Below are positions 1-11,250 of a stretch of DNA of 64,000 nt, one piece after another. Source of the stretch: Tilletiopsis washingtonensis (lineage: Eukaryota > Basidiomycota > Exobasidiomycetes > Entylomatales); the NCBI RefSeq assembly GCF_003144115.1, contig NW_020312021.1, positions 324,980 through 388,979 of the forward strand. The letters are read 5' to 3'. Within the stretch, counting starts at the first letter, position 1. Every line of letters begins with the position of its first letter. The notes under the pieces were generated by a model. It saw nothing but the letters and a program-made list of their open reading frames with translations. It did no database searches and was not told the origin of the DNA. The position numbers and the translations under genes were made by a program.

Positions 1-2913
1 TCGTTGCTGCGGCGCAGGAGCGTCTGTGCCTGCGCGGGCGTGCCGGTGGCCGCGCTGGGGACGGGCGACGGCGCTGCTGCCCGCTTCTTCGGGGCCATGC
101 TGCGGACCTGGCGGTGCGAAGGGTGGGGATGGTGGTGGTGCGGTGCAGAAGCTCGCTGCATCGCTGCGACCGCAGCCGCACTCTACTCGACTGCAGCGCG
201 CGTGATCGCCAGCAGGGTGCGCGCCAGCGCAGCACGATGACGCAGCCAGCACATACGGCGCGCTTCCGCCGGCGCGCCGCGTGCCCCGAGTCCCGCGCGG
301 CGCCGTGTCCTCGCCTCGGAGGCCTTGCTTCCTGCTTCACGACCCAGCCCACGACCATGCAGCTCGCAACACACTCTTCTTCTCTCAGCAAGCATGTACG
401 CAGAACGAAGTGCGAGCCACCGATCCTGTGAGGTATAGCTGCTGCTGCATTCTGCCGGCCTGGGCTGCCCTCGCCGCGGCGGCATGCGAGTTTGCGAGTG
501 AATCGATGTCTGGCCTCAACATGCTCGTCCACACCTGAGGACTTGGAGGCTCTGAACCACGGAAGCCCTCTCTGTATCATTTGCATGGATGTGTTCGACA
601 TTGTCTATAGTAAGGAAGTCACCTGACTCGCTTGCAGAGCAAGGACAGAGCCGGCCTGTGCGGCGGCGATGCCTCACTGCTGCTGTCTCTCGCGCGAGAC
701 CCGTGTCAGCGGTCGCCTGCCTCGAGGCGATCGACTTGATCTCTGATGTCGGCCTCCGCTCGATCTCTGCACGCTCATCAGCGACGGAGAGCCTCCGACG
801 CTGCTGCGCGTGGCAGCGAAGTCTGTGCACGCCGACGCCGACGAGCTGCCTCGTCCCTCGAGACCTGCTGCAGGCTGACCAAGCACAGACCTCAGCGGCA
901 ACGGCTATCTGCAGCGGTGACACCTCTTGTTCGACGTTTCGCTTTCTTCCTTATGCTTGAGCGAGGACTCTCTTGCTCCGCAAGCGTCACGGCCGATACG
1001 CAGTCGCCTGATGTTCATGCTTCTCGTCACATTTGAGCAGCGACGCAAAAGGAAGGCATCGAGAGCCAAACGAGGCGCGCATTGCGAGCTTCCTGGCCGG
1101 TGGCTGAGGCAATGTGCGCAGAGGCTCGGTCTGCCGAGCGTGACATGTCCAGGTGACATGCCACATACTGCAGCGGCGGAGGAGCGGATCGAGCGCGAAG
1201 AGCGCCGCCTGCTGGCAGGCGAGCCGACGTGAGGCCCCGGGTTGCCGTGCGGACGCAAGTCGAGCCGGCCTCCGACGTCGAGCGAGCCGCGCACTACACC
1301 GCTGCGCAGATGCTGACCCGGTGCTGTGCTACCCCGGCTCAGCCACATTGTGGTGCTCGCCAGCACTGCCGGTGTGAGCTGTCGTGTTGAGCCTCGAGGC
1401 CGGCGAGACGGCCGCGCCACGCAGCGTGCGACAGCGAGGGCGAGTGCGAGGCCGCCAGGCGTGATCGCCTAGCGCTGCACGCCAGATGCTGTGGGAAAAT
1501 GCGCCGTCGCCCAGCATCGGACCCTGCGGCGACGGCGGGCAGCAGCGCCGAGCGGCCCACTCTCGGGCGGTGCTGTGCGCTCCGCGGATGCACGCGCCGG
1601 CGTTCGCCGCTGACTCCGCTCTGCGGCGCGCATGCCATGTCTGCCGCTGCGGCGGCTGCGGCGGATGCGACGCTGGGATGCTGTCGCAGGGTGCAGGTGA
1701 TGGCGTCGGGTGCGGCGCTGCGCTGCCAGAGGAGCAGCGCCCGGCAGCAGTGCAGGCGGGAGGGCATTTCCGGGCGACGCGCGCCTCGCGGCCGCCACAC
1801 CTCCGCGCTGCGCCGCGCGTGCGCGTGCGTTCTGCACCCGAAGTGCCGCCGGCGTCGGGGCCGCCCTCGGGTCCGCTGGGCTGCTGCCGGGCGCCGCTTC
1901 GTGGTACGTTCCTGCGGCGGAAGCGCGCCGGCGCTAGAATCGCGCGCATGAGGGGCCAAGGAGGTGCAGCAGGCAGCGTCGCAGCCGTCGGCAGCCGAGG
2001 ATGCTGCCGCAGCATCAGGCTCCTCTGACGCCGATGCTGCAGCTGCCGTGCGGCGAGTGTATGCCGGCATAACGCACCCTGTCCGCCCTCGACGCCGCAG
2101 CACCACCCCTCGACGTGCTCCGTCCATGGCTCAGCAGCTGCCGAGGGTGGCGCCGGCCGCTGTATGCTGCGTCCGCATCTCCGCCCGATGGCCGCAGCGG
2201 GAGCGCCGCTCGGAGCCAGCGCCGGCGGCACCGCACCTGCGCCCCGGCGTACTGTGGGAGCAGCACGGTGGAACGTCGACCCCCCTTTGTCCGAGCGTGG
2301 CACTCTCGAAGGCGGGCATTGGCCCGAGCGACGACGGTGGTGCATCGGACGGCGCTGCACCCACGCATCTGCATGCCGCCGTGCAAGCCATCTCCGAGCC
2401 GCAGGCGCCTCGACGCACGCCTCCGAGTTGGAGGCCTGCCGCGCCATTGTGACGCCCTCGTCCGGCCCTGTCGTCGTGTCGGCGCCCATCTCGATGCGCC
2501 GGCGATGTGCGTTCCGCCGCGCAGTGGAGCAATGGCCGGCGTCTGCTCCGACTCGGGCCCCTCAGCTGCGCCATGTCGTCTCCAGCTAGATGCCACTCCA
2601 GCCTTGCTCCCTGCCACTCTTCCTCGACGTTGCTGTCCCGCGGAAGATAGGCTCCAGCACGCGGCGCCGCAACGCTGGAATGGCCGATGCGCCGGGCGCA
2701 CGACTTGCTGCAAGACCGGTGCTCAGGCAGCGCCGCAGACGCATGTTGGACATTCTCTACCGCTGCACCCACCGTGCGAGCAGCGGGCGTACCTCCTCCA
2801 GCCTGGTACGGCGCCGCCTCGGAATGCACCACGAGGCTCGCGGGGCCTCGGAGCGCTGTAGACAACACGCGATACCGACGCAGCGGCCTGGCCCAGCTTT
2901 TGCTCGTCGAGGC
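1..2913. other. Gene-free GC-rich stretch
   Basis: I recognise no gene, RNA or mobile element here. From about 1.3 kb onward both strands carry long overlapping open frames (for example 1329-2489 and 2131-3330 on the minus strand), but their products are Arg/Ala/Pro-rich, lack any family motif and are what GC-rich DNA with few stops produces. The last part holds the promoter of the secreted-protein gene that starts at 2989. A long non-coding RNA or an unrecognised orphan gene cannot be excluded. Confidence 0.5.
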
Positions 2914-2921
2914 TATAAGAG
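2914..2921 (+). promoter_or_regulatory. TATA box of secreted Gly-rich protein gene
   Basis: The sequence TATAAGAG lies 75 bp upstream of the ATG at 2989 and is followed by a pyrimidine-rich leader, the usual arrangement of an inducible fungal promoter. Most housekeeping genes in the window lack such a box. The call rests on sequence and position only. Confidence 0.6.
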
Positions 2922-2988
2922 CGTGGCGCTCTGAGGCTCCATCCTCACTCACCATCTCCTCCCCTCTCTCCTCCTCTCCCAGGCCGAC

Positions 2989-4532
2989 ATGAAGCTCGTC
3001 CAGTCGACCCTCCTCGCCGTCGTCGTGCTCGCACTCAGCGTGCGGGCCGAGTCCGAGGCCGAGATGCGCGCCAAGGCGCCCGCCCGCTACACCAAGTTCT
3101 GCGCCGAGTACAAGACGGCCTGCATGGCCGTCGCGACCGAGGACACGGCCAAGGACAACAAGGCCGAGGACGTCAAGTACACGTGCTCCAAGACGTTTGG
3201 CAAGCCCAGCACCAAGTACCGCCTCGCCTGCTCCGCCAACGGCGTCTCGTACCAGGAGGCGGCGCTCAAGCGCGTCGGCCTCGGCGCCGCATCCACCACC
3301 ACTGCTGCTGCGTGAGTGCCGAGGATGCATGACGCCGATCTTTGCGCTGACGCCTCTGCAGCTCCACCATGACGACCATCACCCTGACGACGTCGACGTC
3401 GACGTCGACATCGACGACTGTTGCAACCAGCACGGTGTACGACGACCCGACGCGCCGCAGCTTCAACGAGGAGGGCGCGGCGGACTACATCGTCGGCCGC
3501 TCCGAGGGCGCCGAGCGCCGCGACCTCAAGACGTTCTGCGCCGCCTACGTGGCGTCGTGCAAGACGGCCTGCCGCGCCGCCGGCTCCAAGAGCAGCGTGC
3601 GCACGTGCGAGGCACGCAACGAGCTCAAGGGCCAGTACTCGCTCAACTGCCGCTGCGCCAACAAGAACATCCGCACGCAGACGGCGCTGATCAGCATGGC
3701 AAAGGAGATGAACCTCGTCGAGGTGCCCGGCCCAACGGTCACCGCCACCTCGACCTCCGTCATCGCCGAGGTCACGGCCACGGCGACGGAGACGACGACG
3801 GTCGTGCACGTGCCGCGCCCGGCCATCAAGAACACGGACTATTGTGCCGACGGCGCGTGCGACTGCGTGCGTGGCTCGGGCAGTGTCACCTGCAAGTGGC
3901 GCCTCGTCGCTCCGGGCATCGGCGGCCTGGCCAGCTCGTACAAGGCGCCGTGCAACGGCAAGATGCAGGTCGACATGATCGGCGGCGGTGCCGGCGCTAC
4001 CAGGTTCCAGGGCTACTTCTCGTCTGGCGCAGTCATCTCGCGCACCTTCCAGGAGGTGGTGGAGGGCAGCGAGTACACCATTCAGCTCGGCGGCACGGGC
4101 CAGAGCCAGTACTACAACGGCGCCCCGACCGGCGGCTGGCCGAACGGCGGCGACGGCGCCACCGGTGGCTCGGGCGCAGACCTCGACACTGCCGGCGGCG
4201 GCGGCTCCACTGAGCTGCAGACGAAGGACAAGAACGGCATCATCGAGCGCGTCATGGTCGCCGGCGGCGGCGGCGGCAACGCCGGCAAGCAGAACGGCGG
4301 CACCGAGTCGACGTGGTACGGCAAGCTGCAGGACGGCGCCCACGAGACCGAGACGCAGAACGGCGGCACGGGCACCAACGGCGGCGGCGGTGGCGGCGGC
4401 GGCCTGATCGGCGGCGTCGGCGGCGACGGCACGGGCGGCTACGCCGGCTCGAGCACCGACACGGTGTCGGACAAGCGGCCGCCGTTCACGCTGGGCCAGA
4501 TGGACATCACCTACACCTGCGCGATGGCCTGA
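2989..4532 (+). CDS. Secreted Cys-repeat, Thr-rich, Gly-rich protein
   Basis: Two exons (2989-3311, 3362-4532) joined by a 50-nt intron (GTGAGT...CTGAC...CAG) give 497 aa. Residues 1-20 are a clear signal peptide ending ALSVRA. Two related cysteine modules follow. Each opens with FC-x6-C (Cys38/Cys45 and Cys167/Cys174) and later repeats a Tyr-x-Leu-x-Cys element. A Thr/Ser-rich linker near residues 110-132 separates them and is a likely O-mannosylation site. The C-terminal ~200 residues are glycine-rich, with runs of Gly and motifs such as VMVAGGGGGNAG, like the glycine-rich domains of some adhesins and receptor ectodomains. It is probably exported to the wall or medium. I know no function; an adhesin, wall protein or effector are all possible. 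There is no GPI-type hydrophobic tail. Its TATA-box promoter suggests regulated expression. Confidence 0.8.
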
Positions 4533-5021
4533 GCCGTGGCCCCTCCCTCCTCCTCATTCCCTCCACTCATACCACCCTCCCTCATGCGGGCTCTCCCGCA
4601 CACCCACCTGTCTCTTCTACTCACCTCACTCACGGCCGCGCGCCGCCTGCCGCTCCGTCACTGCACACAGTACCCTCGCGCCGCGACGATATCCATTCTA
4701 TCACCAGTGCTCCCTGTCTCGCGTGCGTCTGGCCGTGTGCCGCGTCTTGCCGGTGGAGAAGCGTGTGGCGCGGCCGAGCTGATGGGAGCGAGAGAGAAGC
4801 AGAAGCGGCGGGGTGGCGTAGCGGGTGGCAGCGTCACGTTCCCACGCCCTGGCGCGTGCGACTGGGCGCATTGCCGCTGATGCGGCAACTTGGGCGCCTG
4901 GAGCGCGCCCGGCTCCGGCAGCGGCTGGGCCGGACGCGGGGTCGAGAGCGGCCGTGTCACTTTCAGGGGTGCGCCTCTCTCTCCTCCTCCACCATCCCAC
5001 CCACTCATACTGCCGCACGCC
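4533..5021. other. Intergenic: 3' UTR and isomerase promoter
   Basis: The stretch between the secreted-protein stop and the next ATG is pyrimidine-rich at both ends (CT/CCTC runs near 4540-4630 and 4978-5000). I see no open frame with family features and no TATA box. Confidence 0.5.
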
Positions 5022-6166
5022 ATGTCCTTTCCGCGCCCATACAGCGGCTTCAGTGCCCAGCTACACCTCCTCGTGCTCGAGGCGCCCGGCGTGCTGCGCG
5101 TCTCCTTCAACCGCAAGCCCGTCAACTCGTGGATTGCCGAGTGCGTCGTGGCGCGCGGTGCGAGTGCAGTGCGAGCATCCGCGGCTGACGCAGGCACGCC
5201 CGCAGCATGTGGCAGGAGCTCGCCGCCATCTTCCGGCACATCCAGACGGACCCCGAGGTGGGCGCCGTCGTGCTCAGCGGCGAGGGCCGCTGCTTCACTG
5301 CCGGGCTGGACTGTGCGTCTCTGCCGCCTCGGTGCCGTCGTGCCTAGCTCACGCTGCTCGCAGTGACGGCCGCGGGCATCGCCGCCGCGACTGAAGGCGA
5401 GACGGACGTGGCGCGCAAGGCATACAAGATGCACGCGTGGCTGCGCGACCTGCAGGACTGCCTCACCGCCATGGAGGACTGCGACCGGCCCATCGTCGCG
5501 GCCGTGCACAGCATCGCCTACGGCCTGGCGGTGGACCTGCTGTGCTGCGTCGACGTGCGCTTTGCCGAGGAGGGCGCGCGCTTCTGCATCAAGGTGCGTC
5601 TCTCTCAGCACCTGCTGCCTGGCCGAAGCTGACGCGCCAGCGAGCAGGAGGTCGATGCTGGCCTGGCGGCCGACGTCGGCACACTGCAGCGCTTCCCAAA
5701 GGTCGTCGGCAACGACAGCGTGGCGCGTGAGCTGTGCTACACGTGCCGCGAGTTCGACGCCGAGGAGGCGCTGCGCATCGGCTTCCTGAGCCGGGTTGTC
5801 AAGGGCGGCCGGGACGGCGTGCTTGGTGAGTGCTCTCGCCGATCTCGGCGGGCCCAAAAAGCGGCTGACCCTCGCTTGTCAGCGGCGGCAATTGAGAGCG
5901 CGGCGATGATGGCCACCAAGGCGCCGATTGCGCTGCGGAGTACCAAGCGGCTGCTGCTGCATGCGCGCGACCACAGCGTCGACGAGGGCCTCAAGTACAC
6001 GGCTGTGTGGAACGCGGCCATGCTGCAGAGCGAGGACATTCCCGTCGCGGTGAGTCTGCTAGCTTGGGCCTCGTGCCGCTCCGAGATGGCCGCTGATGGC
6101 TGCTTGCGCGAATCGTAGATGCTCGCAGTCATGCAGAAGCAGACACCGACGTTCGCCAAGCTCTAG
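5022..6166 (+). CDS. DCI1: Delta3,5-delta2,4-dienoyl-CoA isomerase, peroxisomal
   Basis: Six exons (5022-5140, 5206-5312, 5364-5593, 5648-5825, 5883-6049, 6119-6166) encode 282 aa of the enoyl-CoA hydratase/isomerase superfamily. The segment KEVDAGLAADVGTLQRFPKV is diagnostic of mammalian ECH1-type dienoyl-CoA isomerase, which shifts the 3,5-diene of odd-position unsaturated fatty acids to the 2,4-diene for beta-oxidation. By alignment from memory with rat ECH1, the catalytic acids are Asp133, Glu153 and Asp161, with the expected 20- and 8-residue spacing. The protein ends in AKL, a PTS1 variant, so a peroxisomal matrix location is likely. Exon 2 starts the MWQELAAIF helix and fixes the first splice. 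It lies tail-to-tail with the tetraspanin gene, 177 bp apart. Confidence 0.9.
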
Positions 6167-6343
6167 ATCATCAGGTGAGGCAAGGAGAGGGCGTAAGGAG
6201 GCAATATCAGTCATCAGCGACCAGGCTTGCGACGACTTAGTCAGGCGCACGCAGAGAGTGCAAAGAGCGTGGTCTCATTGTCGATGAGGCAGAAAGGGTG
6301 GTATACGAAAGGAATGTGGTGGCAGAGGCAACGATGTGCGGCC

Positions 6344-9154
6344 TCAGCGCATCGGGCGTCCGAGGCGCTGCGCATCCATCTCGCCCGCCTCGCGCCGGCC
6401 CAGGTCGACATCGAAGCCCAGGCCGCGGACGTCGTCGTGCGCTTCTCGCCGAGCGTCGCTGCGCACGGGCCGGATGCTGTGCTCCTGCATGCTGGCACCT
6501 GCGAAAGCGTTGCTTGGCGCGGTGAAGGCGTACGTCTGGCGCGCAGGGCTCTTGGGCGGCAGCGCCGGGCGGTCGAAGAGTGACGCGGCCGCGAGCGTCG
6601 TGCGCGCCATGATGTTGCGCGGATGGAAGGCTGAGCGTGGCGTAGCGGCCGGCTGCTCGGGACGCTGCAGGTCGATGGACGCAAAGCTCTTCTCGCCGCC
6701 TTGTCCTCCGGCTGGAGGTGCCAGCGAAGCAGCTGAGCGCGCTGCGTCGGCGGCGGTGAGAGCGCCCATGATGCTGATGGCGTTCCGGCGCACATGCGTC
6801 ATGTCGAGGCGGTAGGCGCGCGGCGTCAGGCCCTTGCCGAACGTCGAGTTGACGTGGTTGGAGCAGAGCAGCGAGGCGGCAATGCAGCCGAGATGCAGGA
6901 AGACGACGGAGAAGATGGCGCTGTACAGCCGCCGCAGCGCCAGGCGCTCGTAGCGGAACAGCTTGCCCTTGCATCCCGGCAGCGAGGTGCGCGGATAGCA
7001 GGTGCGAGAGAATGTGGCTTGGTCTGGGGCGCCAAGATCAGCAGAGGTACGGAGCGCCATGGAAGGACTGCAACTTACGTAGCGGCGTGTAGAAGCCACA
7101 GCAGTGCAGCTGAGGAGCGATACGGTCAGAAGCATGCCGGGCAGGCTCGCTGCGACACTCACATTGTTCTGTATCCGCAGACGATCAAGGTCGTCGAAGT
7201 AGCGACTCCACGCCATGTTGAGCTTGCGGTCCAGACGCAGGTTCTCGCGCTTGTAGCTCGAGTAGCCAACGACGAGCAGGCTGACGAGCGTCGGCCATAG
7301 CAAGAAGGCGTACAGCGAGAGAATGGGCCGGCTGTTCAGGATCGTGCCGCAGAGCCCGACCACGGCGGTAAGCAGACAGAGGAACGATGCCAGTGTGAGG
7401 ACTGGTAGAGCTGGGTCAGTCAAAGTGACACGCTGCGCAGAGAGACAGACGCACAGATCAGGATGTCTGTGTCCACGACAGCAGAGACGTCGGCGCGCTC
7501 CCACGAGCGCGACCATGTCAACAACGAGCAGATGAGGCCGATGGTGCCATAGATGAACAGCTGCGAGGGCTCGCCAGGTCAGCCAGGAGTTGGCCCAGCT
7601 GTGCGCGCCTTCACTCACCACGATGACGCTGATAAACAGCACCCACTTGAACGTGTTCCACCGCGCCTTCCTCTCCGTCTCCTGGCAGAGCGGCTGTCCG
7701 ACGCCCTCCTTCTCCGGCCGCAGCGTGGAGACAAAGCTGGCGTCGTCCTCGATCTCGACCTCCTCGCGCTTGAGCGCCAGGAAGCGCAGGCCGTTGCGCG
7801 TCTCGGCGAGCGACGTGCGGCTCTTGCGGCGCGAGTGTGGCTTGTGGCCCCAGTCATCTTCGTCCTCTGACGCCGCATCGTAGCTCAGCGTCGGGATCGT
7901 CGTGCCAGCGTCCTTCTCCTTCTCGCCGAAGCTCCACATCGAGCCGCGTCTCCCTCCTTGTGTCGAGGCAGAGGGCGCAAGAACAGGCATCGAGAGACGT
8001 GAAGAGCGAGCACGCGACATGTGGGCGCCCTCGGGGAACTTCTGTGACCAGCGCAGCGAGGCGCCGACGTCTGCGAGGGCGCTCGAGGCGTGCGAGGGCG
8101 CCAGGAGGGAGGCGAAGGAGAGCGACGAGGGCGCGCGAGAGGGTGCCACGCTGCTCGGCACCGACAGCGCTGCACCCGCACGGCTGTCATCAGCGACCTG
8201 ATGTCCGCCGACGGACGGAGGCACAGAGGCCGTGTCGAAGGCTGAGGCGGTCGAGGACTGCGGTGAGCGCGGCGAGGCGATCCAAGCCTGTGCGCGTCGG
8301 TCTTTGGACGCGGGCGGCTCGTACGGCAGAGCCTGCACATGCCACGCCTCGTCACTTGAGTCGCTTGACCGTCTCTCCTCCACTATCTTGGTGTCTGCTG
8401 CTGCTCGGCGCTGCGTGCTGACGCGGCGCGTCGGCAGGTCTTCGTACCACGAGCTCGGGTGCACGTTCTGCTCGAGGATGATGTTGCCCGACTGGATCAC
8501 GCGAATCGTCTGCTCCGGCAGCTCCTCGTCTTCGTCGCCATACCCGTCCTTGTGCGACGTCTCCATGCGCCGAATCTTCTGCTCCTCGTCGGACGACGCC
8601 GAGCTCTCGCCGCTCTCGAGTGCAATGGGCGGCAGCAGGCCACTCTCGCGTGGTGCGGCTGCGCTGCGCGAGCGGAACCAGCCATCGGGCACTGCAGGTA
8701 CGCTCGGTGCCGTCCAGCCGGCAGCAAGACTGCGTACACGCTCGCCAAACGCCGAGGCGCCGGCGCCGAAGGAGAGGGCGCTGGGCCGCCGCGCATTGGC
8801 ACGCACGGCCTCCTCGAAGCCCGGCAGCTCGGCCAGCGGCATGACGGCCGCAACGCTGGGCTCGCGCAATCGTGCCGCCCAGTCACGGTTGCCGCTGGGC
8901 TGCGCGGGCAGCGGCGGCAGGATGCGCTCCGAGATCTCCGACGCCGAGGGCGAGAAGGTTGACGAGGCGACACGCCGGCGGATCGACCGCGGCGCCGAGT
9001 GGTGCGAGCCGGACGTGGAGCGCCCAGAGGCGGGCACGTTCTTTGCACCAGCAGAAGAGGGCGTGCTGGGCATGCGTGGCGAGGTAGAGGCGGCCTCGGA
9101 GGCCGTGACTGAGCCTCCTCGCGAGGAGGCCACGCGTCGGCGGCTGTACGACAT
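6344..9154 (-). CDS. TSP2: Tetraspanin, Tsp2 family
   Basis: Five exons (9154-7619, 7560-7455, 7401-7163, 7109-7079, 7023-6344) encode 863 aa. About 500 N-terminal residues are Ser/Arg-rich and disordered, as expected for basidiomycete Tsp2 proteins. The first membrane helix (WVLFISVIV...) spans the exon 1/2 junction, and helices 2 and 3 cover TLASFLCLLTAVVGLCG and LYAFLLWPTLVSLLVVG. The large extracellular loop carries the hallmark CCG motif (LHCCGFYTPL), encoded on a 31-nt exon, then TCYPRTSLPGCKGKLFRYER. The fourth helix precedes a ~170-residue cytosolic tail. Tetraspanins organise membrane microdomains; Tsp2 has been linked to fungal virulence and cell-surface integrity. The stop lies in frame with the last helix, so no further intron is needed. 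Confidence 0.88.
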   Translation of the reverse strand: MSYSRRRVASSRGGSVTASEAASTSPRMPSTPSSAGAKNVPASGRSTSGSHHSAPRSIRRRVASSTFSPSASEISERILPPLPAQPSGNRDWAARLREPSVAAVMPLAELPGFEEAVRANARRPSALSFGAGASAFGERVRSLAAGWTAPSVPAVPDGWFRSRSAAAPRESGLLPPIALESGESSASSDEEQKIRRMETSHKDGYGDEDEELPEQTIRVIQSGNIILEQNVHPSSWYEDLPTRRVSTQRRAAADTKIVEERRSSDSSDEAWHVQALPYEPPASKDRRAQAWIASPRSPQSSTASAFDTASVPPSVGGHQVADDSRAGAALSVPSSVAPSRAPSSLSFASLLAPSHASSALADVGASLRWSQKFPEGAHMSRARSSRLSMPVLAPSASTQGGRRGSMWSFGEKEKDAGTTIPTLSYDAASEDEDDWGHKPHSRRKSRTSLAETRNGLRFLALKREEVEIEDDASFVSTLRPEKEGVGQPLCQETERKARWNTFKWVLFISVIVVSEGAHSWANSWLTWRALAAVHLWHHRPHLLVVDMVALVGARRRLCCRGHRHPDLCVCLSAQRVTLTDPALPVLTLASFLCLLTAVVGLCGTILNSRPILSLYAFLLWPTLVSLLVVGYSSYKRENLRLDRKLNMAWSRYFDDLDRLRIQNNVSVAASLPGMLLTVSLLSCTAVASTRRYVSCSPSMALRTSADLGAPDQATFSRTCYPRTSLPGCKGKLFRYERLALRRLYSAIFSVVFLHLGCIAASLLCSNHVNSTFGKGLTPRAYRLDMTHVRRNAISIMGALTAADAARSAASLAPPAGGQGGEKSFASIDLQRPEQPAATPRSAFHPRNIMARTTLAAASLFDRPALPPKSPARQTYAFTAPSNAFAGASMQEHSIRPVRSDARREAHDDVRGLGFDVDLGRREAGEMDAQRLGRPMR

Positions 9155-9654
9155 GGCGGCAGGCGGGATGGTGGTGGTCGAGACGGCTCAGCGAGCACTG
9201 ACGGCTACACAAGCGAGCGGAAGTGCAGTGCATGTTTCATGCCTAGCCCGCGCCAGAGCAGCAAGAGCGTAGACGTTGAGCAGGTGTGCGTCACGCAGAG
9301 GCGCGCGCCTGACGCCGGCCGTTGGACGCGCCAGCCGCTCAACGGCCCGCACGCTTCTCGGCGCGGCGGCGGCTCTGCGGCGCCGAGCACTGCCCGCGGC
9401 ATGTATGCCTCGGCGTGCTGCCTTGAGGCTGGCCATGATCGGCGAGTGCTTGGGGCACGTGTGCAGGTGTGACGGTGTGGAGCGAAGCGAGGTGGAGCAG
9501 CGAGGAGGGCCATGGGCGTGGGCGTGTTCCCACGCGCAACGTGCTTACGTCAGCCGTTTTTGGCGGCGCCGTCCAGTGCGCGCGGCGGCCGCCTCGTGCT
9601 TCTTCCTGCCCGCCGGCGCCGCTCTTGCTCCCCCACCACACCCTCGCACCAGCC
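9155..9654. other. Divergent promoter, TSP2 and YTM1
   Basis: This is a 500-bp head-to-head promoter region with no gene. It contains pyrimidine-rich stretches just before the YTM1 ATG. I see no TATA box. Confidence 0.5.
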
Positions 9655-11250
9655 ATGACGACGCTCGCCTCCACGTCGGCCGCACCTGCACCCGCGGCGC
9701 CGGCCGTGCGCCAGGTGCCCATCGTGCTGCGCACGTCGCTCGCCACGCTGCAGATCCCGCAGCAGCCGTACCTCGTGCCGCTCTCCTGGCGCCGCACGCA
9801 GCTCTCCACGCTCGTCAACCGCCTGCTGAGCCCGGGCGACGCCGCCAGCGCCGCCAGCATCCCGTTTGACTTCATCATCGACGGCGAGCTGCTGCGCGGC
9901 TCCATCGACGCCTGGCTCGCGGCGCACGGCCGCACCGAGGAGGAGACGCTCGACATCGAGTACGTGCGCAGCACGCTGCCCCCGCGCTTCGCCAGCAGCC
10001 GCGAGTGCGACGACTGGCTCAGCGACATTGACGCGCGCAGTGACGGGTGAGTGCGGCGTGTATGTTTGTGTAGAGCCTTGCACTTACCCGGCGTCCAGGC
10101 TCTTCCTCACCGCGGCGTACGACTCGACGCTGCGCCTCTTTGGCGCGACGGGCACCGAGCCGCTCCTGACGCAGCGGGTGGCCGCACCGGGCGGCCTAAC
10201 GTCGGCGCGCTTCATTGGCTCTGATGCGGAGCAGCAAGTCCTCGCGACAGGCATGGACGGCACGATCCACCTGCTCTCCCTCTCCTCCACGTCCGCTGGG
10301 CCCGAACAGATGTACTCGGCCACGCACGTCGCCAGCGGCGCGGCGCACGGCGGCAGTGTGCGGGCGCCGCTGTGCAGCCTCTCCGTGCGCGGATCGCAGG
10401 CGCTGGCTGCTGGCTGGGACGGCTGCGTGTCGCTGTGGTTGCCCACGTCGCTGGCCGCACGCAGCGACGCCGACGAGAGCCGCTCGAAGAAGAAGCGGCG
10501 CGCCGAGCGCGGCGTCGCGGCGCCCGAGGGCGCACGCCTCGAGCCGCTCGCGACGCTGTGGCACGCGCCGCCCAACGCCGGCGTGCCGAGCGCAAACGCG
10601 CGCGTCGGCGGCGTGGTGTGGGGCGCAGAGGGCAAGGCGTACAGCGCAGGATGGAACGGCAGTGTGCGGGAGTGGGACGTCGATTCGCAGAGCGCCAGCA
10701 GCAGCAAGGTGCGATACGTCTGCTCACATCGCCTGCCGAGCAAGGAGCTGACAGTCGCGCGAAACAGACTTCGGACAAGGTGCTGCTCTGCCTCGACCAC
10801 ATGGCCGGCAGCGCGCCGGTGCTGCTCACTGGACACGTGGACCGCAGCATCGGCATCTGGGACATGCGGCTCAGTGCGTGCTTTTTCTTCCTCTCTCGCA
10901 TTCCACCTGCTGACCCAAGGGCTTTCGCAGACGCAGCAGCAATCACTCTGCCTCTCGCCTCGGCACACAGCGCACCCGTCAGCGCCGTGCGTGCGCATCC
11001 GAGCAGCGCGCACCTCTTCGCCAGCGCCAGCCACGACGGCAGCGTCAAGCTTTGGGACGCGCGCTCGCCCAAGGCGGCCCTGTTCGCGCTCTCGCGCCCG
11101 CCAGCCGCGTCCGGCGAGGCAGCGGGCAAGGGCGCGGAGAAGGAGAAGGTGCTGGCGCTCGACTGGACGAGCGATGGACAGGCCATCGCCAGTGGCGGCG
11201 AGGACAAGCGGTTGACGCTGCACCGGGGCGAGGGCATCGGGCGGGAATGA
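9655..11250 (+). CDS. YTM1: Ribosome biogenesis protein YTM1 (WDR12)
   Basis: Four exons (9655-10046, 10099-10708, 10768-10873, 10931-11250) encode 475 aa, the usual length of Ytm1. The N-terminal NLE domain (about residues 18-90, with VPIVLRTSLATLQIP and LLSPGDAASAASIPFDFIID) is followed by a seven-blade WD40 propeller with repeats ending in LRLFG, VSLWL, VREWD, IGIWD and VKLWD. In yeast Ytm1 with Nop7 and Erb1 acts in 60S subunit assembly in the nucleolus and is removed by the Rea1 ATPase through its NLE domain. The blade 3-4 insertion has a basic KKKRRAERG stretch, a plausible nuclear signal. The gene ends 125 bp from the convergent ING gene. Confidence 0.93.

Noticed and set aside
1329-3330. 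Two large minus-strand open frames (386 and 399 residues) before and across the first gene
   Set aside because: They overlap other open frames in several phases and the second runs antisense through the signal-peptide exon. No family features were seen.
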